From assembly GCA_031266495.1 (NCBI GenBank), contig JAISAX010000793.1, forward strand, positions 1 through 7,829: a stretch of DNA of 7,829 nucleotides, in the 5' to 3' direction. The translations under genes were made by a program, and so were the position numbers. The notes under the pieces were generated by a model. The model searched no databases, had not been told where the DNA came from, and was given only the letters and a program-made list of their open reading frames with translations. Positions 1-6,131 of this stretch are shown one piece after another; the stretch's first letter is position 1, and each line of letters opens with the position of its first letter. This stretch comes from Opitutaceae bacterium. GTDB taxonomy: Bacteria > Verrucomicrobiota > Verrucomicrobiae > Opitutales > Opitutaceae.

Positions 1-64
1 GGGGGGGGGGGGGGGGGGCGGGCCGCCCGTAAAAACCTATGCGCGGGGGGGGGGGGGGGGGGGG
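1..64. repeat. Poly-G low-complexity contig end
   Basis: G runs of 18 bases at 1-18 and 47-64 flank a short non-G stretch. The bases from 65 to about 115 are also G/C-monotonous. No gene can be supported here. The stretch probably represents a real poly-G tract that was mis-sequenced or mis-assembled at the contig end, or poly-G read noise. The 3' end of the neighbouring hydrolase gene is damaged by it, and its apparent stop codon at 37-39 lies between the two G runs. Confidence 0.8.
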
Positions 65-1656
65 TCCCCCCCGGCTCCGGGCAGGGTGGGGGGCCCGCCC
101 GCGCCACTCTCGGAGACGAGACCTTGGCCTGCCGGAAGGCCGACGAGGTTGTCGGTGGCGAGCGGCTGAAGGGAGATGGAGTCGATTTCGAGAACGAGGC
201 CGGGGATGCCGGCTTCAAGCGGGAGGTGCGCGGCGGCGGGTGCGGAATGCCCGGGGAGGGTGAAGGGGATGGCGTGGTCTTTCCAGGCGGTGGCGAGGTG
301 GAGGGTGCGGGCGGGCGCGAGGTCCTTGTTGTCGGAGGGGGAGCGGAGGCGGAGTTTTACTTTGGCGGGCGTGTTGGCGCGGAGGCGGAGGGTGATGGTG
401 AGGGAGCGGGAGGTTTTGGCCAATACCGCCGTATCGATGTTCCAGTTACAACGGACGTTCCAGGCGGCGCCGCCTGGAACGTCGGCAACGGTGAGGCGGC
501 GGGAGGCCGGGGTGGAGTCGTCGGCGTCGTCGGCGGCGGCGAGCGGGGTGAGGGTGGCGGTGGCTTTTTTCGCGATGAAGAGTGCGGGGGCGGCGTTCTG
601 GAGCAGGTCGGCTCCGGCGGCGGCGGGAATGGGCGGAGGGGCAACGCTCACGGGCTGGAAGCCCGTGCCACCCGGTGGAGACCAGGCGGCGCGGAGGGCG
701 TCGGTAGTGGTATAGCGGTTACGGAGCCAGGTGTTCCAGCGGGCGGCGAGTTCGTCGATGAAGCGGGAGGGGATGCGATCAAGGATTTTGTAGTTCCACG
801 CCCAGAGGATGCCGTTTTCGTTGTTGATTTCCACCATGGCGACGGCGGGGTCTTCGGTGTACGTCAGGCCGGTGTAGTGGTTTTTGTGGGTGAGGAGGCG
901 GCGGGCGTAGTCTTTTTGCGCGGTGATGGCGGGAGTGTAGAATTGGTCGAAGCCTTTGCCTTTTTTGGGAGAGATTTCGTTTTTGGCCGGATCGGGACGC
1001 GGGTAGTCGGGACCGTCGTAGTCGGGACTGAATATGCGGGAAACCTTGAGGTTGAGGTTGGTGTAGATGCCGCGCTTCTTGAGGGCGGCGATCAGGTAGT
1101 CGAGGCGGTCAAGGGATTCGGGGTCGAAGGTTTGATGGGCGATGTCGTCCTCGTTTGCGGCTTTGGAGGCGCCGGGTGTATCGCGATGCCAGATACCTCC
1201 CGGGAAACGGCGTTGGTCGAAGTGGTGAAAACGGACAATGTTGATGCCGAGGGTGGAGAGGCGCGTGGCAATGCGGTCGGCGATGTCATGCTCGGGGAAT
1301 ACGCCGGCAAAGCAAAGGTTTGTGCCCCAGAAACGGATTGGCTCGCCGGTGCTGGCGAGGATGAACTGGTCGCCGCGGATGCTGACGGGGCTGCTGATTT
1401 TTGCGTTGGCGGAAGGCGGGATTGCGAGGTCGTAAGGCGCGGTGCCGGGACGGGTGCCGGTGGGCGGGATGTGAAAGGGAAATCCGTTGGCAAAGGGGAG
1501 TTGGTCCGCCGTGAGTCCGGATGCGCCTGTGGATGCGCCTGTCCTGGTGGGGATCGCCGTCAGCGGGCCGGACGCAAATGCGACGGCAAGCAGCGCACAG
1601 GGCAGCGCGCGGGCGAGGCGGCGGCGATGAGCAAGAAAGGCGACTTGTGGAAACAT
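37..1656 (-). CDS. Secreted clan-A (GH5-like) glycoside hydrolase, 3' end lost
   Basis: The product is a probable exported polysaccharide-degrading enzyme. Residues 1-35 look like a signal peptide: an arginine-rich start, a hydrophobic core LPCALLAVAFA, then small residues. The catalytic part runs from about 90 to 325. It has the FWGTNL strand (109-114), LGINIVRFHH (136-145) and VEINNENG (275-282), where Glu280 after Asn is the expected clan-A acid/base. The nucleophile Glu is not visible. From about 385 a beta-rich segment resembles the galactose-binding-like domains that interrupt such enzymes. Relatives are usually longer, and the last roughly 25 residues (GAGG then a proline run) are translated poly-G, so the true C-terminus is missing. 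The ATG at 1656 is favoured by an AGGA seven bases upstream. Two palindromic repeats lie in frame inside the gene. The AraC gene upstream on the same strand may control it. The substrate cannot be told. Confidence 0.8.
   Translation of the reverse strand: MFPQVAFLAHRRRLARALPCALLAVAFASGPLTAIPTRTGASTGASGLTADQLPFANGFPFHIPPTGTRPGTAPYDLAIPPSANAKISSPVSIRGDQFILASTGEPIRFWGTNLCFAGVFPEHDIADRIATRLSTLGINIVRFHHFDQRRFPGGIWHRDTPGASKAANEDDIAHQTFDPESLDRLDYLIAALKKRGIYTNLNLKVSRIFSPDYDGPDYPRPDPAKNEISPKKGKGFDQFYTPAITAQKDYARRLLTHKNHYTGLTYTEDPAVAMVEINNENGILWAWNYKILDRIPSRFIDELAARWNTWLRNRYTTTDALRAAWSPPGGTGFQPVSVAPPPIPAAAGADLLQNAAPALFIAKKATATLTPLAAADDADDSTPASRRLTVADVPGGAAWNVRCNWNIDTAVLAKTSRSLTITLRLRANTPAKVKLRLRSPSDNKDLAPARTLHLATAWKDHAIPFTLPGHSAPAAAHLPLEAGIPGLVLEIDSISLQPLATDNLVGLPAGQGLVSESGAGGPPTLPGAGGDPPPPPPRA
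454..483. repeat. Perfect 30-bp palindrome inside the hydrolase gene
   Basis: Two 15-base halves (GACGTTCCAGGCGGC and its exact complement) meet with no spacer. The repeat fills exactly ten codons of the hydrolase, residues 392-401 (DVPGGAAWNV). Because of the symmetry and phase, the opposite strand reads the same peptide. A perfect palindrome this long is very unlikely by chance in 7.8 kb. It could be an inserted palindromic element adapted to coding sequence, or one arm copied by template switching. Confidence 0.85.
649..678. repeat. REP-like double hairpin inside the hydrolase gene
   Basis: An 8-bp inverted repeat CACGGGCT / AGCCCGTG (649-656 and 660-667, spacer GGA) is followed directly by a 5-bp one, CCACC / GGTGG (668-672 and 674-678). 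On the minus strand it is read in frame as PPGGTGFQPV, residues 327-336, in the linker after the catalytic domain. From memory, TGFQPV-coding palindromes of this kind recur in verrucomicrobial and planctomycetal genomes; that is recollection, not a search result. Confidence 0.7.
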
Positions 1657-1663
1657 ACGTTTA

Positions 1664-1667
1664 TCCT
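1664..1667 (-). promoter_or_regulatory. Ribosome binding site of the hydrolase gene
   Basis: Minus-strand AGGA stands seven bases before the ATG at 1656. It is one of the few clear Shine-Dalgarno motifs in this window and supports the chosen start, which also gives a proper signal peptide. Confidence 0.65.
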
Positions 1668-1785
1668 ATCGCATTTGCCGGAGGGAGTCATTAGCCAGGA
1701 GTAAGAAAGATTGACCGTGGTTGATATGGCGGGGGCTGAGCGCCAAGGTATTCGCTTCGGCATGGGGAGCGCTGGCGGAGTTTTT

Positions 1786-1798
1786 CCCGGAGTCCGGG
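1786..1798. repeat. Short dyad CCCGGA-G-TCCGGG
   Basis: A perfect 6-bp inverted repeat with one central base lies in the intergenic space between the AraC gene and the hydrolase, 130 bases before the hydrolase start. The T run beside it is on the wrong side to make a terminator for either strand. It could be a protein-binding site in the hydrolase leader, but nothing else supports this. Confidence 0.35.
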
Positions 1799-1825
1799 TG
1801 ATCGCCGGGCAAGTGCGTCCTTCCC

Positions 1826-1856
<31 letters not shown>

Positions 1857-1879
1857 GATTGATTGTTAATTATTCAATG

Positions 1880-2956
1880 TCAATTGCTTGCTGTCGTATG
1901 TTGATGTGCGCCCCTGGTTTTGTTTTTACGTGGCGTGAGGCGGGATTCGACCCTGCGGGCAAGGATCGCGGCGCGGGTACCCTCGCTGTCGGTTTCTTTT
2001 TCGGCGGGGGCAATTTCCGTGATGGTGGCAGGCTGATAACGGAGAGCGGGTTCGAAATCGGAATTCCTGAAAATATGGCGACGCCATGCCGTGGGTGTGA
2101 AGCCGGTGTGCTTTTTGAAGGTGCGACAAAAATGGGCGTCGGATGTGAATCCGGAGAGCGTGGCGATCTGGCTGACGAGAAGGACGCTGTCGCAGAGGCG
2201 ACTCTTGGCGGCTTCAATGCGGAGCCGGGTGAGGTAATCGAAAACGGTCAGACCGGTGCTTTCGTGAAAGAGGCGCGCGAGGTGTTCGCGGCTGAGGCGG
2301 GCGCTCCAGGCGATGTCGGTCAGGGTCAGCGGCTTTTCGTAGTTTTCGAGGATGAACTCCTTGACTCGATGGACGTGTGTGTCGGTTGCGATGGCGTCCG
2401 GAGGAGGGAAGCCGGGGGAAGCGGTGGCGGCGGGGTTTTCTTGAGCTGTTGAGGAAAGGATGAGGCGGAGCGTCTCGGACAGAAGTTCGAGGGCGAGACC
2501 GCCAATCATGAGGCGGTGTCCGGGGCGGCGGTTTTCGGCTTCGCTCCGGAGATGATTGACGAGTTCGTGGTGGCGCGGCGTCATGCCGTGCGGGAGGTGG
2601 TGAATATCATGGAGAGCATCTGCGAAGGCGGGGTCGATGTCCGCTGCGGGGGGCGGAGCGAAAAGGAGACGGAGGGCGTGGTTGACACATTCGACGTTTC
2701 GAACGGCGCGATAGGTCTGCATCACGGGCGAGGGCACGAAAAGGATGTCGCCAGCGCTGATGCGCAAGGTGGGCTGGCCAACAACGGCCATTTCGAAGTC
2801 GGCCTGGAGAAAAAACATGATCTTGACGCAGCGACCGAGGACAATGTGGCGGTTGGGAACGACCAGGCGCTTGCTGCGAGGGATGACGGTGAAACGCTCC
2901 TCGACAAGGAGGAGCGGTGGGGGAAGGCGATCGTTGGAGTGGAGGATGCGGCCCAT
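1880..2956 (-). CDS. AraC-family transcriptional regulator with cupin-like sensor
   Basis: This 358-residue protein is a likely one-component sugar-responsive activator. Residues from about 36 to 105 look like the beta-barrel sensing domain common in AraC proteins (for example PTLRISAGDILFVPSPVMQ). The C-terminal DNA-binding domain spans about 194-293. It has two helix-turn-helix units, around LTDIAWSARLSREHLARLF (202-220) and VSQIATLSGFTSDAHFCRTF (251-270), followed by the typical KKHTGFTPTAWRR. A basic, probably disordered tail of about 65 residues follows, longer than usual. The ATG at 2956 has no clear Shine-Dalgarno. The gene lies upstream of the secreted hydrolase on the same strand, with a 223-base gap, so it may regulate that enzyme. 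The ligand is unknown. Confidence 0.88.
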   Translation of the reverse strand: MGRILHSNDRLPPPLLLVEERFTVIPRSKRLVVPNRHIVLGRCVKIMFFLQADFEMAVVGQPTLRISAGDILFVPSPVMQTYRAVRNVECVNHALRLLFAPPPAADIDPAFADALHDIHHLPHGMTPRHHELVNHLRSEAENRRPGHRLMIGGLALELLSETLRLILSSTAQENPAATASPGFPPPDAIATDTHVHRVKEFILENYEKPLTLTDIAWSARLSREHLARLFHESTGLTVFDYLTRLRIEAAKSRLCDSVLLVSQIATLSGFTSDAHFCRTFKKHTGFTPTAWRRHIFRNSDFEPALRYQPATITEIAPAEKETDSEGTRAAILARRVESRLTPRKNKTRGAHQHTTASN

Positions 2957-3060
2957 GGCGGAGTATGGAGAGGTACGGCGGCATCAGTGTACCGGAATCC
3001 GCGGGCGTTGTCGTTGGCGGCGATTGACGCGGCTGGCATTTTTTTGACACAAGACCGCGC

Positions 3061-3066
3061 ATTGTA
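3061..3066 (-). promoter_or_regulatory. Candidate -10 box for the AraC gene
   Basis: Minus-strand TACAAT is five of six to the TATAAT consensus and lies about 105 bases before the AraC start. The -35 position (CCGACG at 17 bases spacing) is poor, so any promoter here would be weak or activator-dependent. Confidence 0.25.
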
Positions 3067-3075
3067 CCCGAATTC

Positions 3076-3101
3076 AGCGCTGCCGTCGGGGACGCAGCGC
3101 T
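3076..3101 (-). terminator. GC-rich stem-loop after the GNAT gene
   Basis: AGCGCTGC (3076-3083) and GCAGCGCT (3094-3101) form a perfect 8-bp stem with a 10-base loop, part of which (GTC/GAC) can pair further. It starts 14 bases beyond the GNAT stop codon and precedes the AraC gene. No U-tract follows on the minus strand, so it may be a poor terminator, or instead an operator-like dyad just upstream of the candidate AraC -10. Confidence 0.45.
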
Positions 3102-3115
3102 ACGATGACAGCAAC

Positions 3116-3745
3116 TTATTCTGGCGATGATTCCTGGCGAGCCAGTGAAGCTATGCGTCGTTCTGCCGACTCGTAAGGGACAATGAAAAGATCATGCGAT
3201 CTGGATTGATGCCCTTCAACTTTTTCAAAAAACATGCGCCCATAAAGGTCTTTGGCAGAAGTGTTTCTCTTTTCGACCAGCAAAGCGATAACCGGGGCGG
3301 TGGTATGGGTATCTGCGTGGATTAATGTTTCAAAAATGCGAAGGATCAGGAGCGTCCCTAATCCTTTTCCGCGATGAGCAACAACTACGCCCAGACGATG
3401 CAGGAAAAGGGCTGGAATCACCGAGGGCGGTTCCAGCATGTTTCTGCTGATCCAGTCATCGTAATCAAGGCGAATACTTCCCATGCTGTTGCTGACAAGT
3501 CCCAGCGGAACACCTTGAGCATTAAGCAAAAAAGATGTATGGGAATATTTGTTTACGGAATAATCGATCAATTTTCTCTCGACAAATTCATCAATCGAGG
3601 AATTCCCGCTCCCGCCAGCCGCCAGAAATGAAGAGACCAATGCTCCATCTTCTCCGGAAGCGGTTTTCCACGTTAATGTCAATTCATGGGCAAGTCTGGA
3701 CGAGACCCACTTGTCGGAACAATTACAGGGCATCGGGAAGCACAC
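3116..3745 (-). CDS. GNAT-family N-acetyltransferase, possibly toxin-like
   Basis: The product of about 209 residues should transfer an acetyl group from acetyl-CoA. The acetyl-CoA-binding motif A is clear: LHRLGVVVAHRGKGLGTLLI (115-134), with R125-G-K-G-L-G130 as the pyrophosphate loop. A later SAKDLYGRMFFEKV (153-166) carries Tyr158 at the position of the usual general acid. The order of parts (a GSGNSSIDEFV segment, a LGLVSNSMGS strand, then HRLGVV before motif A) resembles acetyltransferase toxins of the TacT/AtaT type, but the protein is longer than those. The start may be GTG at 3745, with GGTGAG five bases before it, or ATG at 3733. A small ORF ends three bases upstream and could be translationally coupled. 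The gene is low in GC compared with its neighbours, which suggests horizontal acquisition. The substrate is unknown; an ordinary small-molecule acetyltransferase is the alternative. Confidence 0.75.
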   Translation of the reverse strand: MCFPMPCNCSDKWVSSRLAHELTLTWKTASGEDGALVSSFLAAGGSGNSSIDEFVERKLIDYSVNKYSHTSFLLNAQGVPLGLVSNSMGSIRLDYDDWISRNMLEPPSVIPALFLHRLGVVVAHRGKGLGTLLILRIFETLIHADTHTTAPVIALLVEKRNTSAKDLYGRMFFEKVEGHQSRSHDLFIVPYESAERRIASLARQESSPE

Positions 3746-3747
3746 GC

Positions 3748-3933
3748 CTACTCACCAAAGGAAGCTGACCGTAATTTGCGAAGATCTGCCTTGGCGGCAT
3801 GGTCATAATCTGCATCAGACCTGACTGCCCGCATCATTGCCGCATGGAAACCGGAAGCTCGCACTGTGGGCACAACGGATTTCGTCGCGAAAAATGTGGC
3901 AAAAAAAGAACGAAATCGCTGGAGCGGCTTCAT
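3748..3933 (-). CDS. Small uncertain ORF just upstream of the GNAT gene
   Basis: This would encode 61 residues from the ATG at 3933; an in-frame ATG at 4020 would give 90. I do not recognise a family. The N-terminal part is aromatic and basic (RFRSFFATFFATKS). The C-terminal part is charged and probably helical (AVRSDADYDHAAKADLRKLR). It stops two bases before the GNAT GTG, the arrangement expected of an antitoxin followed by its toxin, and a 21-bp operator-like dyad lies 36 bases before its start. However, it lacks the ribbon-helix-helix pattern of DUF1778 antitoxins and has no clear Shine-Dalgarno. It may be a chance ORF or a remnant. Confidence 0.3.
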   Translation of the reverse strand: MKPLQRFRSFFATFFATKSVVPTVRASGFHAAMMRAVRSDADYDHAAKADLRKLRSASFGE

Positions 3934-3968
3934 GGTCAGAAAGGTTGAATGTTTTGTTCCGGAATTTG

Positions 3969-3989
3969 TTTCGGGATATGTTCCCGAAA
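3969..3989. promoter_or_regulatory. Operator-like inverted repeat
   Basis: TTTCGGGA (3969-3976) and TCCCGAAA (3982-3989) are perfect complements across a five-base spacer. The 8-bp palindrome TTCCGGAA lies close by at 3957-3964. Both are just upstream of the small ORF and GNAT pair on the minus strand. The size and symmetry suit a dimeric repressor site; a short RNA hairpin is the alternative. Nothing else in the 3990-4066 stretch was recognisable. Confidence 0.4.
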
Positions 3990-4066
3990 GAAAGGAGAAC
4001 GAAAGCTGCGCAGGGCACAAGAGAAACGTGCAAAACTTGTCGCAGCACTCCCCTTGTTTTCGCGTT

Positions 4067-4232
4067 GTTACACCCTGAAGTTACGCGCTCCGCGCCGTAG
4101 GGGCGTCGCTTGCGACGCCCGCGCCCGCGCCAAGCGGAGAGTATTGGCGAATCTCCCGTTGAGGTCAGGTCCACGCGGGCTTCGCAAGCGAAGCCCCTAC
4201 GAAAACGCCCTCCGCGTAACATCAGTTACACC
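4067..4232. mobile_element. MITE/REPIN-like element with flanking 8-bp direct repeats
   Basis: The element proper is about 4076-4224 (149 bp). GTTACACC occurs immediately outside on both sides (4067-4074 and 4225-4232), as a target-site duplication would. The ends are inverted repeats, TGAAGTTACGCG on the left (4076-4087) and TGATGTTACGCG read inward from the right (4224-4213). Farther in, 27-base inverted copies at 4097-4123 and 4174-4200 differ at only two bases. Each copy is itself a 9-bp hairpin around a two-base centre. The two differences are a paired change, G4105-C4116 on the left against a T-A pair on the right, so the hairpin is kept. The 50-base centre contains CGCCAA / TTGGCG (4128-4133, 4144-4149). 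No protein is encoded, so a transposase would have to act in trans (a RAYT or an IS transposase); none is in the window. Confidence 0.8.
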
Positions 4233-4261
4233 TTTATTTTCGGGAAAATCGAAAAAACGGC

Positions 4262-4277
4262 TGGCAAAGCCGATGCT
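4262..4277 (+). promoter_or_regulatory. Candidate sigma-54 (-24/-12) promoter
   Basis: TGGCAAAGCCGATGCT matches the consensus TGGCACRNNNNTTGCW except at two positions, and it keeps the required GG-N10-GC spacing (GG at 4263-4264, GC at 4275-4276). Transcription would start near 4288, about 65 bases before the surface-protein start. PEP-CTERM genes in several other bacteria are known to lie behind sigma-54 promoters under the PrsK/PrsR system. Use of it here is inference. The site also carries a small dyad, CGGCT / AGCCG (4258-4272). Confidence 0.5.
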
Positions 4278-4352
4278 TTCCAGGCGGATTCACCTTTCGG
4301 TTTCCTCTGCCGTATTCACTTCTTTTCCTCAACCCGATCCAGAAAATCTCTC

Positions 4353-6056
4353 ATGCACTCCCGTCCGAATGCCTTCCCGATGACGTATGGCGTCGTTTTT
4401 TTCCTGTGCGCACTCGCGCACTTTTTTGCGCAGGTTGCCCGCGCACAAGAATACTACTGGGACGGCGACGGCGCGACGAGTGACGAGATCGGCGGCACCG
4501 GCAACTGGCTCGCCGCCGGTTCATGGTCCGCAGGTGCCGCGGGCGGCGGACCGTGGCAGAACTGGGTGACGGGGACGAATGCCGTTCTCGGAGGCAACGC
4601 CGGTACGGTCAAGTTGGGCGAAAGTGGCAGCGACAATATCGTCGCCGGTAATGTCGAAATCGATACATCCGGCTATGTCATTACCTCTACCAGTAACAAT
4701 CGGAACTTGACGGCCACATCACTGACGCTGGCCGACAATGTCGCTGCCACACTCGACCTGAATAATGCCGGCGGCACCTGGTCTTTCGGCAGCCTCGGTT
4801 TCGGCAATGGATCGGTCTTGATTATCCAGGGCCGGGCGACTGCCAATAACGTCAATCGCATCAATCTCGCCGCAGCCGGCGCCTCCATTTCAGGGGGATC
4901 AATCGTCCTGGCGGGCACCGGTGACGGCGCGACCGGGTTTGTCGCCATGGTAGCCAACGTCAGCCTAGCGACCGATATTCGCAACGACAGCGCCACATCA
5001 GCCACGATGCTGGGAGCGAACCGGTATGCGTCTCTTCACTACAGCGGCACGATCAGCGGCAGCGCGCATCTGCAAATCTCGTCGGGAGGCGCCGGCGGCG
5101 CCGGCATTGTTGTCCTGAGCGGCGCGAATTCCTGGTCGGGCGATACGTGGGTGAACACAACCGAAGCGGGTGTTCTCCGGATGGGTCGGGCCAATGCCCT
5201 TCCGTCCGGGACAACGATCTTTTTTGGTCAATCTGCCGGTGGTGGCACGAACAGCGGATATGGCACGCTCGACCTGGCTGGCCACGATCTGGCAGTCGGT
5301 GGCCTTGATGGCGGAGGCCGCGGTGTGGTGAACACCGGTGACGCGGCCACGCTCACCATCGGCAAGGAGAGCGGAACGAATACCTTTTCCGGCGTCCTCG
5401 GTATCCCGTCTTTAATGACAAATATCGTCGGCGCAAACAACGCCATCAGTCTCGTCAAGACCGGCGGCAGCACGCAGATTCTCGCCGGGGTGGCTACGTA
5501 TGCCGGCACGACTCGCATCCGGGAAGGGACTTTGGTGATCGGCTCCGGCAGTCTGGCGGTGGCCACGGGCGGCGTCATTATCGAGGGTGGTGTGTTGTCC
5601 ACGCTTCGCGACGAGACGGAGACGATGCTTGGTGGCGATCTCACGCTTGCCTCGGGCGTGCTGGAACGGCCCGGACAAATCGTGCTGGCGGAGGGAAAAT
5701 CCTTCACGATGACAGGCGGCATCCTTGATGTCGCTCCCGGTGCGTCGGGGGAACTCGACCGGATAACCGGCTCCGCGAGCGCCATTTTTTGCATCACCGG
5801 CGGTATCTTGTTACTGGATACGGAGAGCGCCGGTTTCGACTACGCGGCGAGTTATCACCTGTTCAGCAGTTTCGGCTCCGGCTCTGTCTCCGGTCTGACG
5901 ATTGCCGGTTACGATACCGGAGCCTGGTGGGCCAGCCTGAGTGGAGAGGGTGTGCTTTTGTTTGCGGCCATTCCCGAGGTTTCTGCCGACGCGGCGTTGC
6001 TCGGTCTGGCTGCTCTGGCCTGTGGTATTGTTTGCTGGCGTCGCTGGCGTCGCTGA
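4353..6056 (+). CDS. Surface protein with autotransporter-type beta-strand repeats and PEP-CTERM-like tail
   Basis: This predicted 567-residue secreted protein is probably sorted to the cell surface or extracellular matrix by an exosortase. Residues 1-31 form a signal peptide (core VVFFLCALAHFFA, cleavage after ARA). The mature protein is rich in Gly, Ala, Ser, Thr and Asn, as in parallel beta-helices. Two passenger-associated repeats are visible: one at about 252-287 (LSGANSWSGDTWVN then LRMGRANALPSGT) and one at 366-400 (KTGG, YAGTTRIREGTLVIGSG). The tail from 540 is IPE, a hydrophobic segment LLGLAALACGIVCW, then RRWRR. The usual PEP core is here PEV, so recognition by an exosortase is uncertain. 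The final WRRWRR comes from a tandem 9-base repeat (6036-6053). I chose the ATG at 4353 because the longer frame upstream runs through the repeat element; the ATG at 4380 is possible but leaves a short n-region without positive charge. No Shine-Dalgarno is clear. It has no autotransporter beta-barrel. Confidence 0.82.
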   Translation: MHSRPNAFPMTYGVVFFLCALAHFFAQVARAQEYYWDGDGATSDEIGGTGNWLAAGSWSAGAAGGGPWQNWVTGTNAVLGGNAGTVKLGESGSDNIVAGNVEIDTSGYVITSTSNNRNLTATSLTLADNVAATLDLNNAGGTWSFGSLGFGNGSVLIIQGRATANNVNRINLAAAGASISGGSIVLAGTGDGATGFVAMVANVSLATDIRNDSATSATMLGANRYASLHYSGTISGSAHLQISSGGAGGAGIVVLSGANSWSGDTWVNTTEAGVLRMGRANALPSGTTIFFGQSAGGGTNSGYGTLDLAGHDLAVGGLDGGGRGVVNTGDAATLTIGKESGTNTFSGVLGIPSLMTNIVGANNAISLVKTGGSTQILAGVATYAGTTRIREGTLVIGSGSLAVATGGVIIEGGVLSTLRDETETMLGGDLTLASGVLERPGQIVLAEGKSFTMTGGILDVAPGASGELDRITGSASAIFCITGGILLLDTESAGFDYAASYHLFSSFGSGSVSGLTIAGYDTGAWWASLSGEGVLLFAAIPEVSADAALLGLAALACGIVCWRRWRR

Positions 6057-6068
6057 AAAATTATCGGC

Positions 6069-6116
6069 TGAGGTTACGCGGCGTTTATGCAGGACTGCTG
6101 CTTGCCGGCAGCCGCG
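6069..6116 (+). repeat. Possible solo, diverged end of the small mobile element
   Basis: TGAGGTTACGCGG (6069-6081) matches the right inverted repeat of the 4076-4224 element (read inward) at 12 of 13 bases. The following bases share CGTTT, AGG, GCTTGC and CCGCG in the same order with small gaps, and a similar imperfect hairpin CTGC / GCAG surrounds the GCTTGC core. It lies just after the surface-protein stop codon, where it might also act as a hairpin. No partner end or direct repeat was found. Confidence 0.35.
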
Positions 6117-6120
6117 ACCA

Positions 6121-6131
6121 GGGGGGGGGGG
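6121..6131. repeat. Poly-G11 tract between convergent genes
   Basis: Eleven G residues are followed by AAGGGAGGACG. The microsatellite at 1827-1843, read on the minus strand, is followed by AGGGAAGGACG, which agrees at 9 of 11 positions, so the two tracts may belong to one repeat family. The surrounding stretch 6117-6220 holds no recognisable gene. Confidence 0.7.

Noticed and set aside
124..1704. A 526-codon open frame on the plus strand opposite the hydrolase
   Set aside because: It is Gly/Glu/Val-monotonous, has no recognisable domain, and mirrors a real gene with signal peptide and active-site motifs. Long antisense frames are common at this GC content.
1786..1798. Dyad as a rho-independent terminator
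   Set aside because: The T run precedes the hairpin on the plus strand and appears as A residues after it on the minus strand, so neither direction gives a U-tract.
1878..1883. Minus-strand TTGACA as a -35 box for the hydrolase
   Set aside because: It overlaps the AraC stop codon and no acceptable -10 lies 16-18 bases downstream.
1859..3130. Two plus-strand frames opposite the AraC gene (1859-2452 and 2516-3130)
   Set aside because: Both are antisense to the clear AraC reading frame and show no domain of their own.
3878..3917. GATTTCGT / ACGAAATC inverted repeat with 24-base spacer
   Set aside because: The arms are only 8 bp and widely spaced in A/T-rich sequence within the small ORF; it is not distinct enough to call a site.
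3815..4222. A 135-codon minus-strand frame across the repeat element
   Set aside because: It reads through the element's hairpins, has no family resemblance, and overlaps the small ORF in another frame.
4067..4232. CRISPR array or intact insertion sequence
   Set aside because: There are only two inverted, not regularly spaced direct, repeats, and no transposase or cas gene is present.
4110..4352. N-terminal extension of the surface-protein frame
   Set aside because: It translates through the mobile element and the sigma-54-like site. The signal peptide requires a start at 4353 or 4380.
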